Positions 1-10,317 of a stretch of 64,000 nt of DNA are shown piece by piece. This stretch comes from Kineosporia corallincola. GTDB lineage: Bacteria > Actinomycetota > Actinomycetes > Actinomycetales > Kineosporiaceae. Positions within the stretch are counted from its first letter, which is position 1. Every line of letters begins with the position of its first letter. Location of the stretch: the NCBI RefSeq assembly GCF_018499875.1, contig NZ_JAHBAY010000006.1, positions 248,001 through 312,000 of the forward strand. The letters are read 5' to 3'. A program made the position numbers and the translations under genes. The notes below the pieces were generated by a model. That model was not told the DNA's origin. It searched no databases and was given only the letters and a program-made list of their open reading frames with translations.

Positions 1-3
1 TCG

Positions 4-1728
4 ATGCGGGTACTGGCCGACCCGGACCCGCCGCCGCCGCAGAACCGGCTCAGCCGGCGCCGGCAGGGTGCCCTGGTGGTGGCCCTGCTGCTGCCCAACG
101 TGGCGCTGCTGACCGACGGTTTCAGCAGCGGGGCCCGGCACTGGCAGGTGATCGCGGCCGGGATGCTGCTGATCTGCATCCTCATGCTGGTGCGCATCCT
201 GCGGCTGATCTCCACCGTGCAGGAGCAGGCGATCAGCCTGGGCGACCTGGCCCGGGCCGACGGCCTGACCGGCGCCCCGAACCGGCGCACCTGGGACTAC
301 GAGGTGACCCGCGCCACCGACATGGCCCGTGAGCACGGCACCTCGCTCTGCGTCGCGATCATCGACCTGGACAAGTTCAAGGTCTACAACGACACCCACG
401 GGCACCAGGCCGGCGACAAGCTGCTCAAGGAGTCGGTGGCGGCGTGGACCGCCCAGCTGCGCCCGCCGGCCCTGCTCGCGCGGTACGGCGGCGAGGAGTT
501 CGCCCTGCTGGCGCCCGGTTTCACCCCGCTCCAGCTGGCCACGGTGCTGGAGCGGCTGCGCACGGTGACGCCGTACGGTCAGACCTTCTCGGCCGGGGTG
601 GCGCAGTGGGACCCGCTGACCGAGGCGACCAGTGCCACCAAGGCCGCCGACGCCGCGCTGTACGCGGCCAAGCGGGCCGGCCGCAACCGGGTGGTGATCG
701 CCGGGCAGGAGCCCCCGCCCGGCCCGCCGACCGGCTCGGTCGAGCTCACCTCGATCACCGTGAAGGCCGACCCGATCCGGCCGATCGACGAGGACAAGCC
801 ACCGCTGGCCTCCCGTCGTGGGCGCCGCCGGGTGCACCACATGCCCGCCTTCACGATGGTCACCCAGCCGATCGCCGACCTGCGCGCGCAGCAGGTCTGC
901 GCGCACGAGGCGCTGGCCCGCTTCGACATGCCGGGCACCCTGAACGACAACACGGCCGACGTGTTCCGGCAGGCCTACCGGGAGGGTTTCGGCGACCTGC
1001 TGGAGCTGGCCGCGATCCAGGCCGCGCTCGACCTGCCGGACCGGCCGGCCGACCACGACCTCTACGTCAACGCCTCGGCCCGGGCGCTGATGTCGGCCCG
1101 CATGCGCACCGGCCTGCCGGACGACCTGTCCGGCGTGATCGTCGAGCTCAGCGAGGACCCGGGCGACGTGGACATGGCCGACCTGGTGCGGGTGGTCAAC
1201 GACCTGCGCGACCGCGGCGCCGGGATCGCCCTGGACGACGTCGGTGCCGGGGCGCTGGAGTTCGCCCGCCTGGCCCAGATCCAGCCGGACATGGTGAAGA
1301 TCGACCGGTCGCTGGTGGTCGGCTGCGCGTCCGACCCGGGCCGCACCGCCGTGCTGCGCGGCCTGGTCACCTACGCCGAGGCGGTGGACGCCCTGCTCTG
1401 CGCCGAGGGTGCCGAGACCGCGGCCGACCTGAGCCACCTGATGTCGCTGGGCGTGACCCACGCGCAGGGCAACCTGCTCTCGCCGGCCCGCCCCGGCTGG
1501 ATGCCCACGCTGTACCGGCCGCCGTTCGTGACCGACGGGCAGCCGCCGGTGCAGACGACGGCCCGGACGCCGGTGCAGGCGACCGGTGCCACGCTGGGTG
1601 AGACGACCGGTGACACACCGGGCGAGGTGGCTTCCGAGATGGCGGACACCAACCCGCTGGGCTACCGGCCGGGCGGGTTCGAGGACCCGGACTCGACCAG
1701 CCCGATCTTCATCCGGCCCGAGCCGTAG
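4..1728 (+). CDS. Membrane GGDEF-EAL cyclic-di-GMP protein, probably 5' partial
   Basis: This protein probably makes and/or degrades the second messenger cyclic di-GMP at the membrane. Two hydrophobic segments lie near residues 23-40 and 46-68. A GGDEF domain follows (about 80-235) with the active-site motif RYGGEEFALL and DLDKFKVYNDTHGH upstream of it. An EAL domain covers about 280-505: HEALARF at the signature, VELSEDP, LDDVGAG, VKIDRSLV, and a late AEGAET/QGNLLSP block. The signature E and most metal and catalytic positions look conserved, with DDVG in place of the usual DDFG, so a working phosphodiesterase is possible. The C-terminal 60 residues are low-complexity and rich in Thr and Pro. 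The window opens three bases before the first ATG and family members often carry more membrane helices, so the true start may lie upstream. Domain identity is firm; direction of activity is not. Confidence 0.85.
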   Translation: MRVLADPDPPPPQNRLSRRRQGALVVALLLPNVALLTDGFSSGARHWQVIAAGMLLICILMLVRILRLISTVQEQAISLGDLARADGLTGAPNRRTWDYEVTRATDMAREHGTSLCVAIIDLDKFKVYNDTHGHQAGDKLLKESVAAWTAQLRPPALLARYGGEEFALLAPGFTPLQLATVLERLRTVTPYGQTFSAGVAQWDPLTEATSATKAADAALYAAKRAGRNRVVIAGQEPPPGPPTGSVELTSITVKADPIRPIDEDKPPLASRRGRRRVHHMPAFTMVTQPIADLRAQQVCAHEALARFDMPGTLNDNTADVFRQAYREGFGDLLELAAIQAALDLPDRPADHDLYVNASARALMSARMRTGLPDDLSGVIVELSEDPGDVDMADLVRVVNDLRDRGAGIALDDVGAGALEFARLAQIQPDMVKIDRSLVVGCASDPGRTAVLRGLVTYAEAVDALLCAEGAETAADLSHLMSLGVTHAQGNLLSPARPGWMPTLYRPPFVTDGQPPVQTTARTPVQATGATLGETTGDTPGEVASEMADTNPLGYRPGGFEDPDSTSPIFIRPEP

Positions 1729-1763
1729 GAGTGCGGACGTCGCGGCGTTGCCCATGAACTGGG

Positions 1764-1836
1764 TGCCCCCGACGGGATTCGAACCCGTACTGAAGCGCTT
1801 TTAAGGCGCCTGCCTCTGCCGTTGGGCTACGAGGGC
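1764..1836 (-). tRNA. tRNA with UAA anticodon (Leu-type D arm, short variable loop)
   Basis: A 73-nt cloverleaf folds on the minus strand. It has a 7-bp acceptor stem (one G-U pair), discriminator A73, a 5-bp anticodon stem, the loop CUUAAAA giving anticodon UAA, and a 5-bp T stem with loop UUCGAAU. CCA is not encoded. The anticodon reads the rare leucine codon UUA. The D arm has A14, A15, G18G19, then C-A-G-A and a 3-bp stem, which is the tRNA-Leu pattern. The variable region is only 5 nt (UCAGU), whereas bacterial tRNA-Leu normally has a long extra arm. It may be a leucine tRNA with a collapsed arm, a tRNA charged by another synthetase, or a non-translating copy. It lies just upstream of the divergent fdhD. 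Confidence 0.8.
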
Positions 1837-1937
1837 GTACGGTCCACAGATTATGCGGTCACCGACCGCCGATGTGTGCGGACCGGACCACAGGTCCGTC
1901 ACAGCGGGATCCGCGGGCCGGGCTTACGCTGCTCGGT

Positions 1938-2813
1938 ATGGGACATCTGGTGGATCGTCGCCGCGTCGTCCGGGTGCGCGCGGCGGGTAGCCCGCAGGTC
2001 GCGGTCTCGGCCCGCCCCGACCAGCTGGCGGTGGAGGCACCGCTCACCATCAAGCACGGCGAGCGCACCGTGGCCACCACCATGCGCACGCCCGGGCACG
2101 ACCTGGAGCTCGCGCTCGGCTGGCTGGTGGCCGAGGGAGTGGCCCGTTCACCGGCCGACGTCACCGAGCTGACCTCCTGCGACACCGACACCGTGCAGGT
2201 GCGGCTGGCTCCGGGGGTGCCCGAGCCGCAGTCCCGCCTGGGCGCCACCTCCAGCGCCTGCGGTGTCTGCGGCAGCGACTCGATCGCCGAAGTGCTGGCC
2301 CGCCGCCCGGTTCCGGGCCTGATCACGCTCCCGATGGTGGACGACGAGGAGCCCGCACGAAGCTCCTCGTCGTCCACCGTTGAGGCGCTGATCGACGCGG
2401 GCGTCCTGGTGGGACTGCCCGACCGGCTGCGGGAGGCGCAGCGCGCCTTCGACCGGACGGGCGGACTGCACGCGGCCGGGTTGTTCACCCCCGACGGCGA
2501 ACTGCTGTGCGTGCGCGAGGACGTGGGCCGGCACAACGCGGTGGACAAGGTGGTCGGCTGGGCCGCCACCCACGGGCTGCTGCCCGCCACGAACACCGTG
2601 CTCCAGGTCAGCGGGCGGGCCTCGTTCGAGCTCACGCAGAAGGCTACGATGGCCGGGATCCCGCTGCTGTCAGCGGTTTCCGCCCCCTCGACACTGGCCG
2701 TCGACCTGGCCGAGGAGGCGGGTGTGACGCTGGCCGGATTCGTGCGCGGCGACTCGATGAACCTCTACACGCACGCCTCGCGGGTTCGGGTGGAGGTTCC
2801 GGTGGGCGCCTGA
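1938..2813 (+). CDS. fdhD: FdhD sulfurtransferase for formate dehydrogenase
   Basis: FdhD passes sulfur from a cysteine desulfurase to the molybdenum cofactor of formate dehydrogenase and is needed for that enzyme's activity. The 291-residue product has the conserved CGVCGSDS cysteine motif near residue 110, the block REDVGRHNAVDKVVGW near 195, and VSGRASFELTQKA followed by GDSMNLYTHASR at the end. ATG 1938 is chosen because the reading frame upstream does not resemble the family. No formate dehydrogenase gene is in the window. The segment between the Cys motif and the GLPDRLREAQ block carries VDDEEPARSSSSST, which is encoded by a perfect 17-bp palindrome also found elsewhere in this window. 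It therefore looks like a palindromic element tolerated in a variable loop. Confidence 0.93.
   Translation: MGHLVDRRRVVRVRAAGSPQVAVSARPDQLAVEAPLTIKHGERTVATTMRTPGHDLELALGWLVAEGVARSPADVTELTSCDTDTVQVRLAPGVPEPQSRLGATSSACGVCGSDSIAEVLARRPVPGLITLPMVDDEEPARSSSSSTVEALIDAGVLVGLPDRLREAQRAFDRTGGLHAAGLFTPDGELLCVREDVGRHNAVDKVVGWAATHGLLPATNTVLQVSGRASFELTQKATMAGIPLLSAVSAPSTLAVDLAEEAGVTLAGFVRGDSMNLYTHASRVRVEVPVGA
2336..2378 (+). repeat. Palindromic element, copy 1, inside fdhD
   Basis: A perfect 17-bp inverted repeat (GGTGGACGACGAGGAGC and its complement) flanks a 9-nt loop. It is entirely inside the fdhD reading frame and encodes VDDEEPARSSSSST. The core GGACGACGAGGAGC recurs in intergenic hairpins at 16299-16349 and, with one change per arm, at 51333-51380. 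Confidence 0.85.
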
Positions 2814-2832
2814 CCGCCGAAAACCCGGTGAA

Positions 2833-3765
2833 CTAGGCCAGGCCCCAGGCCATCCCGTCGAGGATGTCGTGCTCGGAGGTGACCTGGCTGGTCAGCCGCC
2901 CGGTGGCCCCCATCCGCTCGGTGATCCGCCGCCACACCAGGGCACCGGCACCGATCACGTCGACCCGGCCGGGGTGCATATAGGGCAACGCGGCCCGCTG
3001 CTCGCGCGGCATCTCGATCAGCTCGGTGCAGGCGGCCACGACCTGGTCGAGCGTGAGCGTGGCGCCGTGGATGCGGGCCGGGTCGTAGCCGTCCAGGCCG
3101 AGGGCGTGGGCGGTCACCGTGGTGATCGAGCCGGCCACGCCGACCAGGGTGCGGGCCTGTTCCAGGTGAACCTTCTCGGCGACCTGGGCCAGGGCGGCGT
3201 CGATGTCGGCGGTGGCGGCGGCCACCTCGGAGGCGGTGGGCGGGTCGCCGCGCAGGTGCCGTTCGGTCATCCGCACGCAGCCGATGTTCACCGACAGCGC
3301 CGACTCGACGGTCTTCTCGCCGAGCACGAACTCGGTCGAGCCGCCGCCGAGATCGACCACCAGGAAAGGCTTCTCGTGCTGGTCGGCGAGGCCGCCGGTG
3401 GCCCCGGTGAACGACAGCTCGGCCTCTTCCGAGCCGGGGATCACCTCCGGCTCCACGCCCAGCGCCTCGCGGATGCCGTCCACGAAGATCTTGCGGTTAC
3501 GCGCGTCCCGGGTGGCCGAGGTGGCCACGAACCGGATGGCGTGCACCTCGTGCCGGTGACACAGCTCGGCGTACCGGCGGGCGGCGGCCAGGGTGCGTTC
3601 CATCGCCTCCGGCGCGATCTCGCCGGTCTGGTCGACCCCCTGCCCGAGCCGGACGATCTCCATCCGCCGCTCCACGTCGACCAGGGTGCCGCGGCTGCGG
3701 CTCATGTCGGCGATCAGGAGCCGGATCGAGTTGGTACCGCAGTCGATCGCCGCGACGCGTGTCAT
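2833..3765 (-). CDS. ppx: Exopolyphosphatase / guanosine pentaphosphate phosphohydrolase family
   Basis: This is a Ppx/GppA-type phosphatase of the ASKHA fold, which hydrolyses inorganic polyphosphate or pppGpp. The 310-residue protein shows AIDCGTNSIRLLIAD at the N-terminus (phosphate 1 motif), DLGGGSTEFVLG near 140 (phosphate 2) and GVAGSITTVTAHALGL near 215 (adenosine region). It has only the short two-domain form, without the C-terminal HD extension of E. coli Ppx. The ATG overlaps the stop of the upstream DUF501 gene as ATGA, so translation is probably coupled in the eno/FtsB-like/DUF501/ppx unit. The family call is firm; the preferred substrate cannot be read from sequence. Confidence 0.92.
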   Translation of the reverse strand: MTRVAAIDCGTNSIRLLIADMSRSRGTLVDVERRMEIVRLGQGVDQTGEIAPEAMERTLAAARRYAELCHRHEVHAIRFVATSATRDARNRKIFVDGIREALGVEPEVIPGSEEAELSFTGATGGLADQHEKPFLVVDLGGGSTEFVLGEKTVESALSVNIGCVRMTERHLRGDPPTASEVAAATADIDAALAQVAEKVHLEQARTLVGVAGSITTVTAHALGLDGYDPARIHGATLTLDQVVAACTELIEMPREQRAALPYMHPGRVDVIGAGALVWRRITERMGATGRLTSQVTSEHDILDGMAWGLA

Positions 3766-4306
3766 TTCGTCTCCACCGAGGCTCGTTCCTCCACTCCGCA
3801 GGGCCCTTTCTCCCACCAGCACGGCAGGGCGTCGAGGACCTCGTCCCCCAGAGGGTTCACACCGCGTCCGGCAGCCAGTGCGTGCGCCGCGTAGACGTGC
3901 AGGCACTTCACCCGGTCGGGCATGCCGCCGGCGCTGACGCCGGCGATCTCGGGCACCTCGGCGAGCTGTGCCCGCCGCTGGAGGTAGTCCTCGTGCGCCC
4001 GGCGCTGGGCTGCCGCCAGGTCCGGATCCTCGGCGATCCGGGCCGTCATCTGTTTCATCAACCCGGAGGCCTCCAGGGTGCCGATCGCACCGGCGGCCTT
4101 CGGGCAGGTCAGGTAGTACATCGTCGGGAAGGGCGTGCCGTCGTCCAGCCGCGGGGCGGTCTGCACCACGTCGGGCTGGCCGCAGGGGCAGCGGGCGCCG
4201 ACCGCGACGACGCCCCGGGGACGCCGCCCGAGCTGCCGCTGCACGGCGTCCAGGTCGTGCTCGGTCACCGGCGTGGGGCCGGTGTTCTTCTGGGCCTCGG
4301 CCGCGC

Positions 4307-4310
<4 letters not shown>
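3762..4310 (-). CDS. DUF501 family protein
   Basis: This 182-residue protein belongs to the DUF501 family, which is widespread in actinobacteria and of unknown biochemical role. Characteristic segments are LGRRPRGVVAVGARCPCG, FPTMYYLTCP, and a C-terminal VKCLHVYAAHALA block followed by NPLGDEV. CPCG, CP and VKCLH supply cysteines that could bind a metal; that is inference. There is no signal peptide or membrane segment. It overlaps its neighbours at both ends by 4 bp (ATGA), between the FtsB-like gene and ppx, an arrangement common in actinobacteria. Confidence 0.88.
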
Positions 4311-6468
<2,158 letters not shown>

Positions 6469-6556
6469 TTACGTCTACGGAACGGAGCCTATCGCCAGCA
6501 GGCCGGGCGACCCCTCACCCGGGGGCCGGTGTCCAGGGGGCCGAAGGTCCTGCTTG

Positions 6557-8230
6557 TCACTCTAGTTCGAGCAGCGCCCGCAGATGACGGGGAGGGGGTG
6601 CCCCGTGCGAGAGCAGCTGGTCGTGCACCTGGAGCGGGGGCAGGTCCGGGTTCTGCGCGTGCAGCCGCCCGGCCAGGTCGCGGATCTCCCGGTGCCCGAC
6701 GTAGTAGGTGGACAGCTGGGTGGAGGTGAGCAGCGCCCGCCGCCACTTGCCGGCCGCCTCACCCTCCTCCTGGTGACCGCGGGCCGTCATCAGCCGGACC
6801 GCCTCGTCCTCGGTCATCCCGCGGGCATGCACCCGCACGTCGAGGATGGCGTTGATGGTGCTGCGCAGGCTCATCTTCAGCCGCATCAGCCGGAGCCGGT
6901 CGTCGTCGTCCGGCCGCAGGCCGAGGCCCGCCCCGGCCATCAGCTCCTCGGCGTACACCGCCCAGCCCTCGATGAAGGTGCCGCTGCGCACGGCGGTGCG
7001 CACCGGGGTGGCGCCGCGGTAGCGGGCGGCATGCGCCAGCTGCACCGCGTGGCCCGGAAAAGCCTCGTGCACGGCCAGGTTCCGCAACATGTGCCCGTTG
7101 TACTCGCGGTGGAACGAGGCGGTGCGCGGCTCGTCCCAGTCGGCCGGGGCGGGCGCCACGGCGAAGAACGTGGGGTGCTCGCCCGGCTCCAGCGGACCCG
7201 GGGCGTCGCAGTAGGCCACCGCGATGCCGGCCCGCGACGGCGGCATCTCGATCACCCGCACCGCCTGGTCCGGCACGGTGACCAGACCGAGCTCCCGCAC
7301 CCGGGCGGCGAGCAGCTCCAGGGCCTCCTCGCAGAGCGGTCGCACGGTGGTGGCCGTCACCGGGGCCGCGGCCGCGGTCTCGTCCAGCACCTCGCGCACC
7401 AGCGTCTCGGACATCGGCCGGCCGCTGATCCGGCAGGCCAGCTCGGCGATCTCCTCCTCGATCGCCTGGAGGTCGCTCTCCGCGCGGGTGAGCAGCGCGT
7501 CCGGGCCGGTCTCGGTGTCGAGCGTGTACCAGAGCCGGGCGGCGTAGTTCAGCTCGCCCAGGCGCGGGTCGCCGTCGCTGACCGGCAGCCGCGACTCCAG
7601 CCAGCGGGCGTGGTCCTCCAGCGCGGCCAGGGCGGCGTCGCGGGCCTCGCGCACCGGCCCGGCCAGCGACGCGTCCTGCGCCAGCAGCGGTTCCAGGTCG
7701 CCGGTCAGCAGCGGAACCGTGCCCCGGGCCTGGGTGATCGCGGTCTGCACCGCCAGTCGCGGCATGGTGTTCAGCACCGACCGGGCCTGCTCCAGCCGCT
7801 CCGGCACCTGCTCCAGCCGGCTGGTCAGGGCCCGCAGCCGCTCCGGCAGGTCCGGCGCGGTGCGGGTGATCAGCGGGTACAGCCCGTCAGCGGGCAGGTG
7901 CATCAGCGGGTCGACCTCGAAGCGCCGCAGCTCGGTCTGTTCCCACAGCGTGCCGCTCACCCGGGTGCGCAGGATCTCCAGGTCCACCCGGTCGTCCGGG
8001 GTGAGGGCCGTGTCGTCCACGTCGTCGAGCGCCGACAACGCGTCCACCAGCATGGACGCCCGGCCGATGGTGGCCTCGACGGTCAGCTCGGTGGTGCGGT
8101 CGTCGTACCGGTGCTCCCCCAGCCCGGTGGCCTCCTCCGGCGCCGCGGCCAGGAGTGCGTCCAGCACCTTCGTGGCCGCGTCGCGAAACCTCGCCGTGAC
8201 GATCGGATCCTCACCCTGCTGCTCGCGCAT
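6557..8230 (-). CDS. DUF885 family, predicted metal-dependent hydrolase/peptidase
   Basis: This 557-residue protein belongs to the DUF885 family, found in many actinobacteria and proteobacteria and related to M32-like metallopeptidases. The hallmark is NLAVHEAFPGHAVQLAHA near residue 390, an HE...GH metal-binding helix, followed by RSGTFIEGWAVYAEELM with the third likely ligand (E). The N-terminal half is helical and rich in Leu, Arg and Glu. There is no signal peptide, so a cytosolic protein is expected. ATG 8230 is chosen over the ATG nine bases upstream because GGGG precedes it at good spacing. Substrate is unknown. Confidence 0.85.
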   Translation of the reverse strand: MREQQGEDPIVTARFRDAATKVLDALLAAAPEEATGLGEHRYDDRTTELTVEATIGRASMLVDALSALDDVDDTALTPDDRVDLEILRTRVSGTLWEQTELRRFEVDPLMHLPADGLYPLITRTAPDLPERLRALTSRLEQVPERLEQARSVLNTMPRLAVQTAITQARGTVPLLTGDLEPLLAQDASLAGPVREARDAALAALEDHARWLESRLPVSDGDPRLGELNYAARLWYTLDTETGPDALLTRAESDLQAIEEEIAELACRISGRPMSETLVREVLDETAAAAPVTATTVRPLCEEALELLAARVRELGLVTVPDQAVRVIEMPPSRAGIAVAYCDAPGPLEPGEHPTFFAVAPAPADWDEPRTASFHREYNGHMLRNLAVHEAFPGHAVQLAHAARYRGATPVRTAVRSGTFIEGWAVYAEELMAGAGLGLRPDDDDRLRLMRLKMSLRSTINAILDVRVHARGMTEDEAVRLMTARGHQEEGEAAGKWRRALLTSTQLSTYYVGHREIRDLAGRLHAQNPDLPPLQVHDQLLSHGAPPPRHLRALLELE

Positions 8231-8271
8231 GCACCCCATCGTGCCGCATTACGGGCCTCAGGACAGGGCCC

Positions 8272-9105
8272 CTACCATCGATTTCCGGTGATCCGCTCGT
8301 AGACGTCGATGTACAGATCCCGGGTCTTGGTGACGATCTCGTCCGGGATCTCCGGCCCGGGATAGGTCTTGTCCCAGCCGCTGCTCAGTGACCAGTCCCG
8401 GACGAACTGCTTGTCCCAGGACCGCTGCGGGCCGCCCGGCGTCCAGGTGTCGGCCGGCCAGAACCGGGAGGAGTCCGAGGTCAGCACCTCGTCGCCGAGC
8501 ACCAGCTCGCCGTCGGCGTCGAGGCCGAACTCCAGCTTGGTGTCGGCGATGATGACGCCGCTGCGGGCGGCGATCTCGGCGCCGCGGCCGTACACGGCCA
8601 GGGTCAGCTCACGCAGCCGGCCGGACAGGCCGGCGCCGTGCTCGGCCACCACGTCGTCGAAGGTGATGAACTCGTCGTGCCCCTCCGACTCCTTGGTGGT
8701 CGGGGTGAACACCGGCGAGGGCAGCTTCGAGCCCTCGACCAGGCCCTCGGGCAGAGCGACACCGGAGATCGCGCGGTCGCGCCGGTACTCCTCCAGGCCG
8801 AGCCCGGCCAGGTAGCCGCGGGCGATGCACTCCACCGGGACCATCGTCAGTTTCTTGCAGCGCACGGCCCGCCCGGCCCACTCCTCCGGGACGTCGGTGG
8901 CCGACACGATGTGGTTGGGCACAAGGTCTTTCAGCTGCTCGAACCACCAGAGCGAGAGCTGGGTGAGAATCTTGCCCTTGTCCGGGACCGGCGTCGGCAG
9001 GATGACGTCGTAGACCGAGACCCGGTCGGAGGCGACCAGGATGAGGTCGTCGCCGTCGGCGTAGACGTCGCGCACCTTGCCGGAGTGGAGCAACTGCGGG
9101 CTCAT
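8272..9105 (-). CDS. purC: SAICAR synthetase (purine biosynthesis)
   Basis: PurC joins CAIR and aspartate, with ATP, to give SAICAR, the eighth step of IMP synthesis. The 277-residue protein has HSGKVRDVYADGDDLILVAS, SDRVSVYDVI, KKLTMVPVECIARGYLAG, FTPTTKESEGHDE and IIADTKLEFGLD, all typical of the family. ATG 9105 is chosen because GAGGAAAGG lies about 10 bases upstream and the homologous region starts there; an ATG at 9141 would add 12 unrelated residues. No other pur genes are nearby. mazG ends 40 bp upstream in the same direction. Confidence 0.95.
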   Translation of the reverse strand: MSPQLLHSGKVRDVYADGDDLILVASDRVSVYDVILPTPVPDKGKILTQLSLWWFEQLKDLVPNHIVSATDVPEEWAGRAVRCKKLTMVPVECIARGYLAGLGLEEYRRDRAISGVALPEGLVEGSKLPSPVFTPTTKESEGHDEFITFDDVVAEHGAGLSGRLRELTLAVYGRGAEIAARSGVIIADTKLEFGLDADGELVLGDEVLTSDSSRFWPADTWTPGGPQRSWDKQFVRDWSLSSGWDKTYPGPEIPDEIVTKTRDLYIDVYERITGNRW

Positions 9106-9144
9106 TCGTGAACTGCCTTTCCTCATGCCTGGAGTGGGCACAAC

Positions 9145-10317
9145 CTACTCGCCCGGCGGATCCAGACGCCCCAGCGCCGCCCGCAGCACCGCCTCGGCGT
9201 CCTCGCCCGAGGCCCGGGCCAGCGCGACCACCCGCAGCAGGGCGGCGGCCAGCTGGTCACCGTCGGCGGCCTTCTCGACGGCGGCGTCGGTGTCGACGCC
9301 GGCCCGGGCCAGCCGCCCGAGCATCTTCTGTGCCCTGGCCAGCGCGGGCAACGTGGCCGGGATGCCCTCGAAACCCTGCCGGCCGGCCTTCTCGGCGGCC
9401 TTCAGCGTCTCCCACGACCGCTCGACGTCACCGGCCGTGGACGCGGTCGCGTCGCCGAACACGTGCGGGTGCCGCCGGATCAGCTTGGCCACGATGCCGC
9501 CGGCCACCTCGTCGATGCCGAAACTCTCGGCCACCCGGGCGTGGAACACCACTTGCAGCAGCAGGTCGCCGAGTTCCTCCTCGAGGTGCGCCGGGTCGCC
9601 GGACTCGACCGCCTCGATCACCTCGTGCGTCTCTTCCAGCAGGTAGGGCAGCAGCGAGGTGTGGGTCTGCTCGCCGTCCCAGGGGCAGCCGCCGGGCGAG
9701 CGCAGCGTGTCCATCACCGCGACCAGGTCGAGCAACCGGGCGCCGGGCAGGTCGAACGAGCCGGTCAGCACCTCGATCTCGGGCGGGGCGCCGGTGATCG
9801 CGCGCCGCGACAGGTGTTCAGCCAGGGCGTCGGTCAGCCCGGGATCGCCGTCCTCGCTGCCCCACCAGACCACCTCCCGGCCGGGCCGGTCGGATCGGCC
9901 GGGCCGGTCGGATCGGCCGGGGCGGTCGTCGGCGCCCGCGTCGTCGGCGCCCGCGTCGTCGACCAGCCGTCCCGCGCGTTCGGGAACCGGCAGCGCCGCA
10001 ACGTCTTCCACCACGATCCCGGCCAGGCCGAAGGCGTCGAGCCAGGCCGGGTCGGGGTCGGCGGCCAGCACCAGGTCGGCCTGCCGCAGCCGTTCCCAGG
10101 CCGGGAAGGTGAGCAGACCGGGGGCGGTGCGCGGCGTGGTCAGCAGCAGGGTGACCCGCCCGGTGACCGGAACCTCGACACCCGATGCCTGGCCACCCGA
10201 CACCGGGCCACCCGACACCTGGCCACCCGACACCTGGCCACCCGACACCTGGCCACCCAGCACCTGGCCACCCGGCGCCCCGGACGCCTGCCCGGGACCC
10301 GCCAGAGCGTCACTCAC
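9145..10317 (-). CDS. mazG: MazG nucleoside triphosphate pyrophosphohydrolase
   Basis: MazG hydrolyses (d)NTPs to monophosphates and pyrophosphate and helps clear aberrant nucleotides. The 390-residue product starts at GTG 10317, which overlaps the stop of the upstream SurA-like gene (TAGTG). The MazG domain lies about 195-330: a CPWDGEQTHTSLLPYLLEE block, then EETHEVIEAVESGDPAHLEE and ELGDLLLQVVFHARVAE with the metal-binding E-x2-E...E-x2-D pattern. The N-terminal region (45-175) resembles the degenerate extension seen in other actinobacterial MazG proteins. Two low-complexity inserts are odd: about five GGQVS repeats near residues 15-43 and DDAGADDAGADD/RPGRSD repeats near 120-150. Confidence 0.92.
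   Translation of the reverse strand: MSDALAGPGQASGAPGGQVLGGQVSGGQVSGGQVSGGPVSGGQASGVEVPVTGRVTLLLTTPRTAPGLLTFPAWERLRQADLVLAADPDPAWLDAFGLAGIVVEDVAALPVPERAGRLVDDAGADDAGADDRPGRSDRPGRSDRPGREVVWWGSEDGDPGLTDALAEHLSRRAITGAPPEIEVLTGSFDLPGARLLDLVAVMDTLRSPGGCPWDGEQTHTSLLPYLLEETHEVIEAVESGDPAHLEEELGDLLLQVVFHARVAESFGIDEVAGGIVAKLIRRHPHVFGDATASTAGDVERSWETLKAAEKAGRQGFEGIPATLPALARAQKMLGRLARAGVDTDAAVEKAADGDQLAAALLRVVALARASGEDAEAVLRAALGRLDPPGE
9881..9960. repeat. Tandem repeats within mazG
   Basis: Two adjacent short arrays. An 18-bp unit (CCGGGCCGGTCGGATCGG) occurs twice plus a diverged third copy, followed by a 15-bp unit (CGCCCGCGTCGTCGG type) about twice. They keep the mazG frame and encode RPGRSD and DDAGA repeats between the N-terminal region and the MazG domain. 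Confidence 0.8.
10188..10277. repeat. 15-bp tandem repeat at the 5' end of mazG
   Basis: Six consecutive copies of a 15-bp unit close to CCTGGCCACCCGACA. The array is in frame and encodes GGQVS pentapeptides near the MazG N-terminus. The unit length is a multiple of three, so copy-number change would lengthen or shorten the protein without a frameshift. Confidence 0.85.

Noticed and set aside
1586-1804. Small plus-strand frame covering the end of the GGDEF-EAL gene and the tRNA
   Set aside because: It overlaps the tRNA gene and is out of frame with the clear GGDEF-EAL protein.
10188-10277. CRISPR-like array
   Set aside because: The 15-bp units are contiguous, without spacers, and encode GGQVS pentapeptides of MazG.
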